Of a DNA stretch of 64,000 bases, positions 10,756 to 18,588 are shown piece after piece (the first letter of the stretch is position 1; every line of letters begins with the position of its first letter). Under the pieces are notes generated by a model, which was given only the letters and a program-made list of their open reading frames with translations, was not told where the DNA came from and searched no databases. The DNA comes from Pseudomonas sp. Root71 (GTDB lineage Bacteria > Pseudomonadota > Gammaproteobacteria > Pseudomonadales > Pseudomonadaceae), in assembly GCF_001429045.1 (NCBI RefSeq), contig NZ_LMHY01000001.1, positions 255,892 to 319,891 of the forward strand, read 5' to 3'. The translations under genes were made by a program, and so were the position numbers.

Positions 10756-10782
10756 CCGCGACCTTTCAGTTGGTCCAAAACC

Positions 10783-10872
10783 TGTGGGAGCGAGCTTGCT
10801 CGCGATGGCGGTGTATCAGTCGAAATGGATGTTGACTGACCTGGCCTCATCGCGAGCAAGCTCGCTCCCACA
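10783..10872. repeat. Paired REP element (inverted)
   Basis: TGTGGGAGCGAGCTTGCTCGCGAT and its inverse flank a 40-base centre sharing GGTGTATCAGTC and GACTGAC with the copy at 5928-6016. It lies between the convergent GGDEF/EAL and MATE genes. Confidence 0.9.
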
Positions 10873-10894
10873 GAGGATTTCCCACAGGGGGATC

Positions 10895-12292
10895 TCAATC
10901 TGGCTGAGCGACTGTGAAGCCATTCTGTGACGTCGACTCGCGCCGAATCATCCGCTTCATCTTCCACTCAAACCCCAGCGTCAGGCTCACCGCCGCACAC
11001 GCCAGCCCCAGCGCAAGGCCCCACCAGACGCCCGTTGGCCCCCAGTCCAGGTGGAACGCCATCCACCACGCCGCCGGTGCGCCAATCAGCCAATAGCAGC
11101 CCAGGCCGACGAGGAAGGTGGTCTTGGCATCCTTGAGCCCACGAATGCAGCCCATGGCAATGGTTTGCACGCCGTCGAACAGCTCGAACCATGCCGCCAC
11201 CGCCAGCAGGCTCACGGCAAGGTTGATGACATCGCGAAACGCCGGGTCGTTGTGGTCGAGAAACAGGCCGACCAACTGATTTGGCAGTAGCCAGAAGACC
11301 ATGGCGAAACACAGCATCGCCGCCGCCCCGAACGCAATGCCGACCCGCCCGGCCAGCCGTGCATCCAGCAATTGTCCGGCACCGTAGTGCTGGCCGATGC
11401 GCATGGTGATCGCATAAGAAATCCCCGCCGGGACCATGAACGCCACCGAGACGATTTGCAGGGCAATCTGATGCGCCCCCAACTGCGTGCTGCCCATGGT
11501 GCCCATGCACAGCGCGGCGAAGGCAAACAGCCCGACTTCCACCGCGTAGGTGCCGCCAATCGGTAGGCCCAGGCGCCACAGTTCCTTCAGGTACGGGCGG
11601 TTCAGCCGCGACAGACCCTGGCGTAGCGGATAGGCGTTGTAGGCCGGATGCCGACGAATGTGCCAGGCCAGCGCCAGCGCCATGAGATTGGCGACAATCG
11701 CAGTCACGAGCCCAATACCCATCAGCCCCGGTTTCGGCAGGCCGAACATGCCGGTGATCAACGCATAGTTGAGCAAAAAGTTGGCAACCGTCCCGCCCAC
11801 GCTGATCACCATTACCGGTGTTGCGCGGCCGATGGCGCTGGTGAACCCGCGCAGGGCCATGAAGCTCAGATAGCCGGGCAGGGCGAACGGCAGGAAGATC
11901 AAAAATTGACCGGCCGCGTTGACGTTGGTTTCGGTCTGCCCGAACAGCAGCAAGACCGGTTTGAGGTTCCACAGCAGCAAACCGGCAACCAGCGCCATCA
12001 ACCACGCCAGCCACAGCCCGGCCTGGGTCAGCCGGGTAGCCCCGACAATATCGCCAGCACCCTGACGGATCGCCACCAGAGTGCCGACTGCTGCAATCAC
12101 GCCGATGCAGAAAATCGACACGAACGAATAGGTTGCCGCACCGAGCCCACCACCGGCCAATGCCTCGGGACTCAGGCGCGCCATCATCAGGGTGTCGGTG
12201 AGGACCATCAGCATGTGTGCCAACTGTGAGGCAATCAGCGGCCCCGCCAGCCGCAGGATGGCCCAGAGTTCAGTACGTGCTGGATGCTGCAT
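10895..12292 (-). CDS. MATE family multidrug efflux transporter (NorM-like)
   Basis: An inner-membrane exporter of about 465 residues with roughly twelve hydrophobic segments and two MatE repeats. It exchanges Na+ or H+ for cationic drugs in studied members. The N-terminal segment LAGPLIASQLAHMLMVLTDTLMM is typical of TM1. Possible starts are GTG 12301, ATG 12298 and ATG 12292; none has a strong Shine-Dalgarno, and the shortest matches related Pseudomonas proteins best in my memory. Its PAO1 counterpart is PA5294. Divergent from the LysR gene, which could regulate it. Confidence 0.9.
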   Translation of the reverse strand: MQHPARTELWAILRLAGPLIASQLAHMLMVLTDTLMMARLSPEALAGGGLGAATYSFVSIFCIGVIAAVGTLVAIRQGAGDIVGATRLTQAGLWLAWLMALVAGLLLWNLKPVLLLFGQTETNVNAAGQFLIFLPFALPGYLSFMALRGFTSAIGRATPVMVISVGGTVANFLLNYALITGMFGLPKPGLMGIGLVTAIVANLMALALAWHIRRHPAYNAYPLRQGLSRLNRPYLKELWRLGLPIGGTYAVEVGLFAFAALCMGTMGSTQLGAHQIALQIVSVAFMVPAGISYAITMRIGQHYGAGQLLDARLAGRVGIAFGAAAMLCFAMVFWLLPNQLVGLFLDHNDPAFRDVINLAVSLLAVAAWFELFDGVQTIAMGCIRGLKDAKTTFLVGLGCYWLIGAPAAWWMAFHLDWGPTGVWWGLALGLACAAVSLTLGFEWKMKRMIRRESTSQNGFTVAQPD

Positions 12293-12450
12293 GGTCATCA
12301 CGCTCGATTATCAAAGGGAACAGGAAAGAACCGATTCTCGGCGCTTTGCGGGGTTTGCACAAAGGGATAAAAAGGATGGATGGCATGATTCAAACTCATG
12401 CTGGAGAGTTTCTGCTAGGGTGGGCGAACCCCGCAGTAGGAGCTTTCCCA

Positions 12451-13371
12451 ATGTCCCGTCGTCTTCCTCCCTTGTATGCTCTGCGCGCATTCGAAGCGGC
12501 GGCGCGACACAGCTCGTTTACCCGTGCGGCCGAAGAACTGTCGATTACCCAAAGTGCGGTCAGCCGGCATATTCGTACGCTCGAAGAGCATTTTGCCTGC
12601 CGCTTGTTTCACCGCAGTGGCCGCAACCTGCAACTGACCGAGTCGGCCCGTTTGTTGTTGCCGGGCATTCGCGAAGGCTTCACCGCGCTTGAGCGGGCTT
12701 GCAATACCTTGCGCGCCGAAGACGACATCCTGCGCATGAAAGCTCCCTCGACCTTGACCATGCGCTGGTTGCTGGCGCGCCTCAGTCGCTTCCGTCATCT
12801 GCAGCCGGGCAACGAAGTGCAATTGACCAGTGCGTGGATGGACGTCGATTCGGTGGATTTCAACCATGAACCTTTCGACTGCGCCGTCATCCTCAGCAAC
12901 GGGCATTTTCCACCGGACTGGGAAGCGACTTTCCTGTTCCCCGAGGAGTTGATTCCCGTGGGCGCGCCGAATCTTCTGAAGGATCAACCGTGGGACGTTG
13001 CGCGTCTGGCCAGTACTGAGCTGCTGCATCCGACCCCGGACCGCCGCGACTGGCGCAACTGGCTGGAGCGCATGGGGCTGGCCGATCAGGTGTCGCTCAA
13101 GGGCGGACAGGTGTTCGATACCCTGGAGCTGGGCATGATCGCCGCCGCGCGGGGCTATGGCGTGTCCATGGGCGATCTGCTGATGGTGGCGGAAGATGTA
13201 GCCCAGGGACGCTTGAGTTTGCCTTGGCCGACCGCCGTCGCCAGTGGTGAGAATTATTACCTGGTCTGGCCGAAAACCCGCCCCGGCGGCGAGCGTTTGC
13301 GTCGCCTCAGCGATTTCCTGCAAGGCGAGGTCCGGGCCATGGAGTTACCGGATGTCGAACGCCTTGGCTGA
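12451..13371 (+). CDS. LysR family transcriptional regulator (GcvA-like)
   Basis: A 306-residue LysR regulator with an N-terminal winged helix (about residues 8-65; SFTRAAEELSITQSAVSRHIRTLE is the recognition region) and a C-terminal periplasmic-binding-like effector domain. The opening PPLYALRAFEAAARHSSF is characteristic of the GcvA/AmpR branch. The ATG at 12451 follows AGGAG at 12438; a longer in-frame extension back to 12217 is rejected because it overlaps the divergent MATE start. Likely autoregulated and acting on the MATE gene, by the usual divergent LysR arrangement. Confidence 0.9.
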   Translation: MSRRLPPLYALRAFEAAARHSSFTRAAEELSITQSAVSRHIRTLEEHFACRLFHRSGRNLQLTESARLLLPGIREGFTALERACNTLRAEDDILRMKAPSTLTMRWLLARLSRFRHLQPGNEVQLTSAWMDVDSVDFNHEPFDCAVILSNGHFPPDWEATFLFPEELIPVGAPNLLKDQPWDVARLASTELLHPTPDRRDWRNWLERMGLADQVSLKGGQVFDTLELGMIAAARGYGVSMGDLLMVAEDVAQGRLSLPWPTAVASGENYYLVWPKTRPGGERLRRLSDFLQGEVRAMELPDVERLG

Positions 13372-13512
13372 ATCGATGGCATCGACTCAATTCCGTTTTC
13401 CCCCCCCATCTACGTATCAATTGTCTTTCTTGGCATTTTCTCGACTTATGTTCTTGCTGAAACGTTTCATCAAGTTTATAAAAATGGCACAACTCCAACA
13501 AAGGCGATTGCC

Positions 13513-14727
13513 ATGACCCCACTCAAACTCGTCGTTGCCCTTAGCGCACTGTCCGCTGCCTCCCAAGCACTAGCCTGGGATTACGTTCTGCTCGACACCG
13601 ACAAAGCCGCCCAGAACTGGCAAGTCACCAGCCAGCAACTCGGCATAAAAACCGACAAACCTTTCAGCGTGACCCTGCGCACCTTGCACGGCGGTCGGCA
13701 GGAAGGCGTCAGCATCGTCGACATCGATAACGGCACGATGAAACTTTCGGTAGTTCCAACTCGTGGCATGAACGTCCTGCAGGCCTCGGTCGGTAACGTG
13801 CGCATGGGTTGGGATTCACCAGTCAAGGAAGTGGTCAATCCGTCCTTCATCGAGCTCAACGGCCGTGGTGGCCTGGGCTGGCTGGAAGGCTTCAATGAGC
13901 TGGTCACCCGCTGCGGTTACGAGTGGGTCGGCCACCCCGGCATCGACAACGGCGAACTGCTGACCCTGCACGGTCGCGCTGCCAATATCCCGGCCAACAA
14001 AGTCACCTTGCACATTGATGAAAAACCGCCGTACGCCATCAGCCTGCGCGGCGAACTGAAAGAGCAGGCTTTCAAGAAAGTCGACTTCTCGGTCGCGACC
14101 GAACTCGTCACCGAGCCCGGCAGCATAGCGTTCGCCCTCAACGACACCCTGACCAACAACGGCGACTATCCGAAGGAATACCAGGCGCTGTATCACAGTA
14201 ACTTCAGCACCCCATTCCTGGAGCAGGGCGCCCGCTTCGCTGCGCCGGTGAAACAGGTGTCGCCGTTCAACGATAAAGCCAAAAGCGATTTGCCGGACTG
14301 GCAAACCTATCGCGGACCGACCAAGGACTACGACGAAACGGTTTACAACGTAGTGCCCTACGCCGATGCCAAGGGCGATACATTGACCGTCCTGCATAAC
14401 AAGGCCGGCAGCCTGGGCGTCTCGGTTGGTTTCAACACTCAAACACTGCCCGTGTTCTCCCTGTGGAAAAACACCGATACCCAAGGGCAGGGCTATGTCA
14501 CGGGACTGGAGCCAGGCACGAGTTTTTCCTACAACCGCCGGTATCAGCGGCCTCTGAACCTGGTGCCAATCATTGGGCCGAAGGAGCAGAAGCAGTTCCG
14601 CATCAGCTACGGCTTGCTGGCGGATAAGACCGCTGTGGATAAGGCGTTGAAGCAGGTCAGCGAGATTCAAGGTGGGCGGGATACTGAGGTGCGGCAGACG
14701 CCGTTGGTTGACCTTACCAAGGGTTGA
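13513..14727 (+). CDS. Secreted DUF4432 / aldose-1-epimerase-like protein
   Basis: A 404-residue protein with a clear signal peptide (about residues 1-21, cleavage after ALA). The mature part resembles DUF4432, a galactose-mutarotase-like beta-sandwich family: the MNVLQASVG strand, the LGWLEGFNELVTRCGYEW motif and GTSFSYNRRYQRPL near the end. It is predicted to bind or isomerise sugars in the periplasm, but the substrate is unknown. In PAO1 this slot between the LysR gene and comM holds betT/pchP by memory, so the gene is part of variable content. Stand-alone transcription unit. Confidence 0.75.
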   Translation: MTPLKLVVALSALSAASQALAWDYVLLDTDKAAQNWQVTSQQLGIKTDKPFSVTLRTLHGGRQEGVSIVDIDNGTMKLSVVPTRGMNVLQASVGNVRMGWDSPVKEVVNPSFIELNGRGGLGWLEGFNELVTRCGYEWVGHPGIDNGELLTLHGRAANIPANKVTLHIDEKPPYAISLRGELKEQAFKKVDFSVATELVTEPGSIAFALNDTLTNNGDYPKEYQALYHSNFSTPFLEQGARFAAPVKQVSPFNDKAKSDLPDWQTYRGPTKDYDETVYNVVPYADAKGDTLTVLHNKAGSLGVSVGFNTQTLPVFSLWKNTDTQGQGYVTGLEPGTSFSYNRRYQRPLNLVPIIGPKEQKQFRISYGLLADKTAVDKALKQVSEIQGGRDTEVRQTPLVDLTKG

Positions 14728-14785
14728 TTTTCGCCGTCTTTGCGAAAAGCCGCTTATTGGCCGAAAAAACGCTTACAAATTTGAG

Positions 14786-16279
14786 CTACTGGCTTGTTGG
14801 CCGATATTGCAGTGCTTCGGCCAAGTGCTCGCGTCTGATTTCATCGACTTGTTCAAGATCCGCAAGAGTGCGCGCTACTTTGAGCAGTCGATGGGCCGCT
14901 CGCAGTGACAAGGTCAGTCGTTCACACGCCGTCTCCAGCCAGGTTTCGTCTGTTGTGGATAACTTGCAGTGTCTGCGCAGGCCCGGCAAGTCGAGAAAGG
15001 CATTGGCACAGCCTTGGCGCTTTTGTTGCCGTTCTCGTGCATCGGCAACCAACCCGGCGGCGGTGGCAGTGTCGTCGCCGGGTTTTAACGCAGGATTCAA
15101 TGCCGTGGCTTCGCGAGCAACCGTCAGGTGCAGATCAATACGATCCAGCAGTGGCCCCGACAGTTTGTTGCGATAGCGCTGAACCATGTCCGGCGTACAG
15201 GAACAACGGCCACTCGGTTCGCCAAGATATCCACAGGGGCAGGGATTCATCGCGGCGACCAGTTGAAAGCGAGCCGGGAAGCGTACGCGGTCCTTGGCGC
15301 GGGAAATCACGATGTGGCCGGATTCGAGTGGCTCTCTCAACACCTCCAATACCTTGCGATCAAATTCCGGGAGTTCATCGAGGAACAGCACGCCATGGTG
15401 AGCGAGGGTGATTTCTCCCGGTTGCGGTTTTGAGCCACCGCCCACCAGTGCCGGTCCTGAGGCGGAGTGGTGTGGCTGTCGGAAGGGGCGCTGTGGCCAG
15501 TGGCTCAGTGGTACACAACTGGCGACGGATTGAATCGCTGCGACTTCCAGTGCTTCGCTCTCGGCCAGGGGTGGCAGCAGCCCTGGCAATCGGCTCGCCA
15601 ATAGCGTCTTGCCTGTACCCGGCGGCCCGCTGAACAGCAGGTTATGCGCACCCGCTGCCGCAATCAGCAGTGCGCGTTTGGCTGCCATTTGCCCCTGGAC
15701 TTCATTCAAGTCGGGATAGGGTTTGCTGGCGTAGAGCAAACCATTGGAGGCGTAAGGCTCGATGGGTGTGTGCCCATTGAAATGCGCCACCGCCTGCAGC
15801 AGATGGTCCACTGCGATGACCTTCAACCCTGACGCCAGGCAGGCCTCTTCGGCATTCGCCTGCGGCACCATCAACCAGCGCCCGGCCTTGCGCGCCGCCA
15901 ATGCCGCCGGCAGCACCCCACGGACGGGCCGCACTGCACCGGAAAGCGCCAGCTCCCCCAGGCACTCCACGTCATCCAGTGTCAGCGTCGGCACCTGCAC
16001 GCTGGCCGAGAGAATCCCCAAGGCAATCGCCAGATCGAACCGCCCGCCATCCTTGGGCAAATCCGCGGGCGCCAGATTCAACGTGATCCGTCGCGCCGGA
16101 AATTGCAGCCCCGAATTGATGATCGCGCTGCGCACCCGGTCCTTGCTTTCCTTCACTGCGGCTTCAGGTAGACCGACCATTGTCAACGACGGCAAGCCGT
16201 TGGCCAGATGAACTTCTACGGTAACGGCAGGCGCTTCCACGCCCACCTGGGCGCGGCTGTGGACGATGGAGAGGGACAT
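14786..16279 (-). CDS. comM: ComM/YifB family Mg-chelatase-like AAA+ ATPase
   Basis: A 497-residue AAA+ protein that in naturally competent bacteria is a hexameric branch-migration helicase for heterologous recombination. Layout: N-terminal ChlI/Lon-protease-like fold (about 1-170), AAA+ core with Walker A FSGPPGTGKT (about 215-225) and Walker B VLFLDELPEFD, and a C-terminal Mg-chelatase domain. A cysteine set in NPCPCGYLGEPSGRCSC resembles the usual zinc-type insert. The gene is intact; comM is a known insertion hotspot in other bacteria, and here the accessory DNA lies on its 5' side instead of inside it. Confidence 0.93.
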   Translation of the reverse strand: MSLSIVHSRAQVGVEAPAVTVEVHLANGLPSLTMVGLPEAAVKESKDRVRSAIINSGLQFPARRITLNLAPADLPKDGGRFDLAIALGILSASVQVPTLTLDDVECLGELALSGAVRPVRGVLPAALAARKAGRWLMVPQANAEEACLASGLKVIAVDHLLQAVAHFNGHTPIEPYASNGLLYASKPYPDLNEVQGQMAAKRALLIAAAGAHNLLFSGPPGTGKTLLASRLPGLLPPLAESEALEVAAIQSVASCVPLSHWPQRPFRQPHHSASGPALVGGGSKPQPGEITLAHHGVLFLDELPEFDRKVLEVLREPLESGHIVISRAKDRVRFPARFQLVAAMNPCPCGYLGEPSGRCSCTPDMVQRYRNKLSGPLLDRIDLHLTVAREATALNPALKPGDDTATAAGLVADARERQQKRQGCANAFLDLPGLRRHCKLSTTDETWLETACERLTLSLRAAHRLLKVARTLADLEQVDEIRREHLAEALQYRPTSQ

Positions 16280-16414
16280 GGTCGTTCCTTGAAATTACGG
16301 GGAGCCGCTTCCTGCGGTTTTTCAAGGGTAGTCAGGAGATGAGCATTTCGCGTGGTGTCAGGGAAGGTGAATTTTCGCAGGATGTTGCGAGCTATCGCCG
16401 GACGGGCGGGCAGC

Positions 16415-16439
16415 AAAAAACCGCCATTCAAGCGGTTCT
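16415..16439 (-). terminator. Terminator downstream of the 56-aa ORF
   Basis: Read on the minus strand, AACCGC TTGAATG GCGGTT is followed by TTTT. It lies 14 bases past the stop of the small ORF and supports that ORF as a transcribed gene. Confidence 0.75.
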
Positions 16440-16452
16440 TTGGTAAACAGTT

Positions 16453-16623
16453 TCAGACTCTTTTACCGGCAAGTAAGCCCGGAGGTTCAAGGTCTTTGCC
16501 GTGAGCCGCAGCGACATCAAGAAATCGTTGTTGATTGGCTGAAATCTTGCCGCCTAGCCGAAGTGCTTCAGCATGATATTGAATAATGAGTAAAAGCTTG
16601 GCTTTTCGCTTTCTTTGAATCAT
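16453..16623 (-). CDS. Small basic protein (56 aa), partner of GNAT
   Basis: An unrecognised 56-residue ORF. It starts MIQRKRKAKLLLIIQYHAEA, continues through a predicted helix and KISANQQRFLDVAAAHGKD, and ends LLAGKRV. Support: an AGGAGGTG Shine-Dalgarno five bases before the ATG, a 36-base gap after the GNAT stop on the same strand, and a terminator 14 bases beyond its own stop. It is basic at both ends with no cysteine and no membrane segment long enough to be sure of. Role unknown; a DNA-binding or antitoxin-like function with the GNAT gene is speculation. The surrounding DNA is more AT-rich than the flanking genes. Confidence 0.7.
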   Translation of the reverse strand: MIQRKRKAKLLLIIQYHAEALRLGGKISANQQRFLDVAAAHGKDLEPPGLLAGKRV

Positions 16624-16659
16624 GGACACCTCCTGTGCCTTGGAGTGAGATCGATACTA

Positions 16660-17193
16660 TTAATCGTCCAGGTAAATGACAAGTCGATTGTTCTGGTCGA
16701 AGCTGAATCCGAGGTTCTGGTAGTAGGGGACGACATTTGGGCCAGGATCCTGAATCTCTATTTCTTTGCACCCCAGCATTCGTGCATAGGTATCTGTAGC
16801 CAGCAGTGCCATCGGAGCGATCAAGCCACGAAGAGGATGAGACCTGTCTGGGTGACCCTGCAAAAGAATGATCTTTATGCAAATAGCGCTTTTACGCGGA
16901 GTGGCATAACACAGACCACATAGTTTCTGTTCGTACCAGATGGCCAAATCCAGTCCCTTGGCATCTTTGCACTTCCAGTTCGACACGCTTTCCCATGGGA
17001 AGAGTGCAGCTTCCAACCACGGGAGGCAGGCAGTAATCGCAGCTGGAGTTATTGGGTCGAACCTAACCGCCTCGGTGTTGAGTTTCCTGGCCCGAGATTT
17101 ACAGTCCTTGACGAACATTTTATATGCGAGCTTTCGTGCATCTGATTTGTAAGTCTGGTTTCGAAGTTCGGTGCCTTTTCCTTTTCTTCTCAT
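16660..17193 (-). CDS. GNAT family N-acetyltransferase (accessory)
   Basis: A 177-residue protein with a basic N-terminus (many Lys/Arg in the first 35 residues) followed by a GNAT-like fold. The pattern IKIILLQGHP then HPLRGLIAPMALLATDTYA corresponds to strand beta4 and the CoA-binding helix, although the classic Q/RxxGxG/A loop is degenerate. The ending PYYQNLGFSFD is the common GNAT C-terminal signature. No strong ribosome site precedes ATG 17193; an internal ATG at codon 25 is possible. It is AT-richer than its neighbours and sits in the comM-ubiK insertion with the 56-aa ORF, a two-gene unit. GNAT proteins in such pairs can be toxins, but no TacT-type antitoxin was recognised. Confidence 0.72.
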   Translation of the reverse strand: MRRKGKGTELRNQTYKSDARKLAYKMFVKDCKSRARKLNTEAVRFDPITPAAITACLPWLEAALFPWESVSNWKCKDAKGLDLAIWYEQKLCGLCYATPRKSAICIKIILLQGHPDRSHPLRGLIAPMALLATDTYARMLGCKEIEIQDPGPNVVPYYQNLGFSFDQNNRLVIYLDD

Positions 17194-17385
17194 TGCTGGC
17201 GTCTATCGAGTAACAAGGCGAAAAGCGTAAAGAAAAGGGTGAGGACTGATAAATCAGGCCGGAGCGCCGCTTTTTGTAGGACCCTGCCGAGAAAGATGAA
17301 GGACGTCGGTGAAAGAGCGTGGATGGTCTTGCCGGATGAAGGTTGCTGCTTATGATCTCGCTGAATGCAGCCTTAGGAGGCGTGA

Positions 17386-17649
17386 ATGAACAGGAATGGG
17401 ATGCGCCCGATTCATCCTGGCGAAATTCTCAGCGAGGAGTTTTTGAAGCCACTGGGCGTTACAACCGATGCTCTGGCTCGCTCGTTGAACGACCCGGAGG
17501 CGGAAATAAGCGATGTTGTGAATCAGCGGAGCGGTGTCAGTGTTGGTCTGGCGCAAAAGCTATCCATCAACCTGAACACCACGCCCGAGTTCTGGCTGAA
17601 TCTGCAATCGACCTACGAGTTGCGCTCGGCCCAGATCGAGCGTGGTTGA
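17386..17649 (+). CDS. HigA-type XRE antitoxin, apparently orphan
   Basis: An 87-residue HigA-like protein. The N-terminal RPIHPGEILSEEFLKPLGV and the terminal NTTPEFWLNLQSTYEL are hallmark segments of HigA antitoxins of type II systems. The ATG at 17386 follows TAGGAGG. The helix-turn-helix region (about 30-60) is shorter and less regular than usual. HigB normally lies just upstream, but the 190 bases before it encode no RelE/HigB-like product, and the next gene is BRO-N. It may be an orphan repressor or the survivor of a lost pair. Confidence 0.8.
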   Translation: MNRNGMRPIHPGEILSEEFLKPLGVTTDALARSLNDPEAEISDVVNQRSGVSVGLAQKLSINLNTTPEFWLNLQSTYELRSAQIERG

Positions 17650-17660
17650 ACGTTAAATAT

Positions 17661-18185
17661 TCAAAGCGACTGCAAGACGAGTGAAGCCCGCTTCCACCAC
17701 GGTTTTACCGGGCGTCTTGCCTGCTCCTGCTCTGTCATCATCTGCGGCACATCCTGCAACCGAATCCACGGCTGGTTGTTCCAGTGCAGCAGGCTCAACG
17801 ACATTTCCGGCCAGTTGAGCAGGCTCAGTTGCGGGCGTTCGGTTGTGGTGGGGTATTGGGCATCTCGCAGGGCGGGAACAACTTCGTGGGTGAGCCATTC
17901 ACGCAGAGCTCGGTACTCGGGGCAGTAGTGGTAGACCAGTAATGCGTAGACGCCGGATTCGCTGACCAGCAGGGTGTTTTCGATATGTCCGTGGATGAGG
18001 GTTTTGGCTGTTTGGTATTGGTCGGGGTCGAGTTTTCGGACTTGGCGGTCGTTGAGGTAGATGCGTAGCAGTCGCCCTAGGTCGCGGGCGCTGAACCAGG
18101 GTTGGTTTTGTATAAGGAGGGCGTGGAGGTGGAGTTTGTGGCGGGTGAAGACTTGCGGAATCAGGTAAGCATCATCTCGATTCAT
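17661..18185 (-). CDS. BRO-N domain protein (antirepressor-like)
   Basis: A 174-residue protein with a BRO-N domain (about 15-110). PWFSARDLGRLLRIYLNDRQ, the TLLVSESGVYALLVYHY strand-helix and FREWLTHEVVPALR-like segment (here ALREWLTHEVVPALR) are typical of phage antirepressors and baculovirus BRO proteins that bind DNA. The C-terminal 60 residues (NWPEMSLSLLHWNN and onward) do not resemble a known effector domain. AAAGGAG precedes the ATG. It is preceded by a structured leader with a coupled short ORF (see separate entries), an arrangement like phage P1 icd-ant. No other prophage gene is present, so it is a solitary domesticated or cargo copy. It runs convergent with the HigA gene, with 11 bases between stops. 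Confidence 0.82.
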   Translation of the reverse strand: MNRDDAYLIPQVFTRHKLHLHALLIQNQPWFSARDLGRLLRIYLNDRQVRKLDPDQYQTAKTLIHGHIENTLLVSESGVYALLVYHYCPEYRALREWLTHEVVPALRDAQYPTTTERPQLSLLNWPEMSLSLLHWNNQPWIRLQDVPQMMTEQEQARRPVKPWWKRASLVLQSL

Positions 18186-18364
18186 TGATACAGCTCCTTT
18201 TGCTTAAGGGCTGCCGGCAATTGTCGCCAAACAATTGGGTGGCAGTTGTACGCGGGTTGGCGAACCGGAGCAAAAGGAACCCGGCAGACCCGGAGATCTC
18301 CCACGCACAACCGCCATGACTTGCGTCGATGGTCGTCATGCTCCTTTAGCTTCCGGGTCGCCAA
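18182..18364 (-). CDS. Leader ORF translationally coupled to BRO-N
   Basis: A 60-codon frame from TTG 18364 whose TGA overlaps the BRO-N ATG as ATGA, so ribosomes finishing it could start BRO-N. The product begins MATRKLKEHDDHRRKSWRLC and is basic. A second frame, ATG 18339 to 18172 (55 codons), runs through the same bases and into BRO-N, but its GGAG sits only one base before the ATG. Neither frame has an ideal start, so the conserved signal may be RNA rather than protein. The position is the same as icd before ant in P1-like immunity regions. Confidence 0.35.
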   Translation of the reverse strand: MATRKLKEHDDHRRKSWRLCVGDLRVCRVPFAPVRQPAYNCHPIVWRQLPAALKQKELYQ

Positions 18365-18440
18365 ACCCAGTGCTGAACATTCAGCTGAGGGTGAGCTTAG
18401 GAACCGGAGATCTGCGGCGCAATCGGACGGCGGTGTGATG
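18195..18440 (-). ncRNA. Candidate C4-like antisense RNA leader of BRO-N
   Basis: The BRO-N leader holds a set of complementary segments. The forward string tccttttgct at 18195-18204 is the complement of the BRO-N Shine-Dalgarno, and agcaaaagga at 18269-18278 is its exact inverse, so the transcript can mask its own ribosome site. TTGGCGA at 18257-18263 can pair with TCGCCAA at either 18224-18230 or 18358-18364. CCGGAGATCT occurs at 18290-18299 and again at 18404-18413. This resembles the phage P1/P7 C4 RNA that represses icd-ant. The exact RNA ends are unknown. This entry also accounts for most of the 403-base gap between BRO-N and ubiK. Confidence 0.42.
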
Positions 18441-18478
18441 TTTGTAGGACGTTGCCGGGATTGTTGCGGGGCTTGCGA

Positions 18479-18565
18479 TCAAAAGATCACAGCCTGCGGC
18501 AGCTCCTACAGGTGAAGTGCAAGGTCGTGCCGACCTTCAATCGCGAGCAGGCTCGCTCCCACAGG
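18479..18565. repeat. Two solo REP half-elements
   Basis: A GATCACAGCCTGCGGCAGCTCCTAC half (about 18485-18509) and a TCGCGAGCAGGCTCGCTCCCACAG half (18541-18564) lie in tandem. Both match arms of paired repeats elsewhere in the window (27543-27632, 49781-49854, 57649-57732), but here each lacks its inverse mate. Confidence 0.75.
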
Positions 18566-18588
18566 GGGACTGCATTTCACATCAGAAT

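Noticed and set aside
14786..16279. Interruption of comM by the accessory insertion
   Set aside because: comM is full length with intact Walker A and B; the insertion lies outside it.
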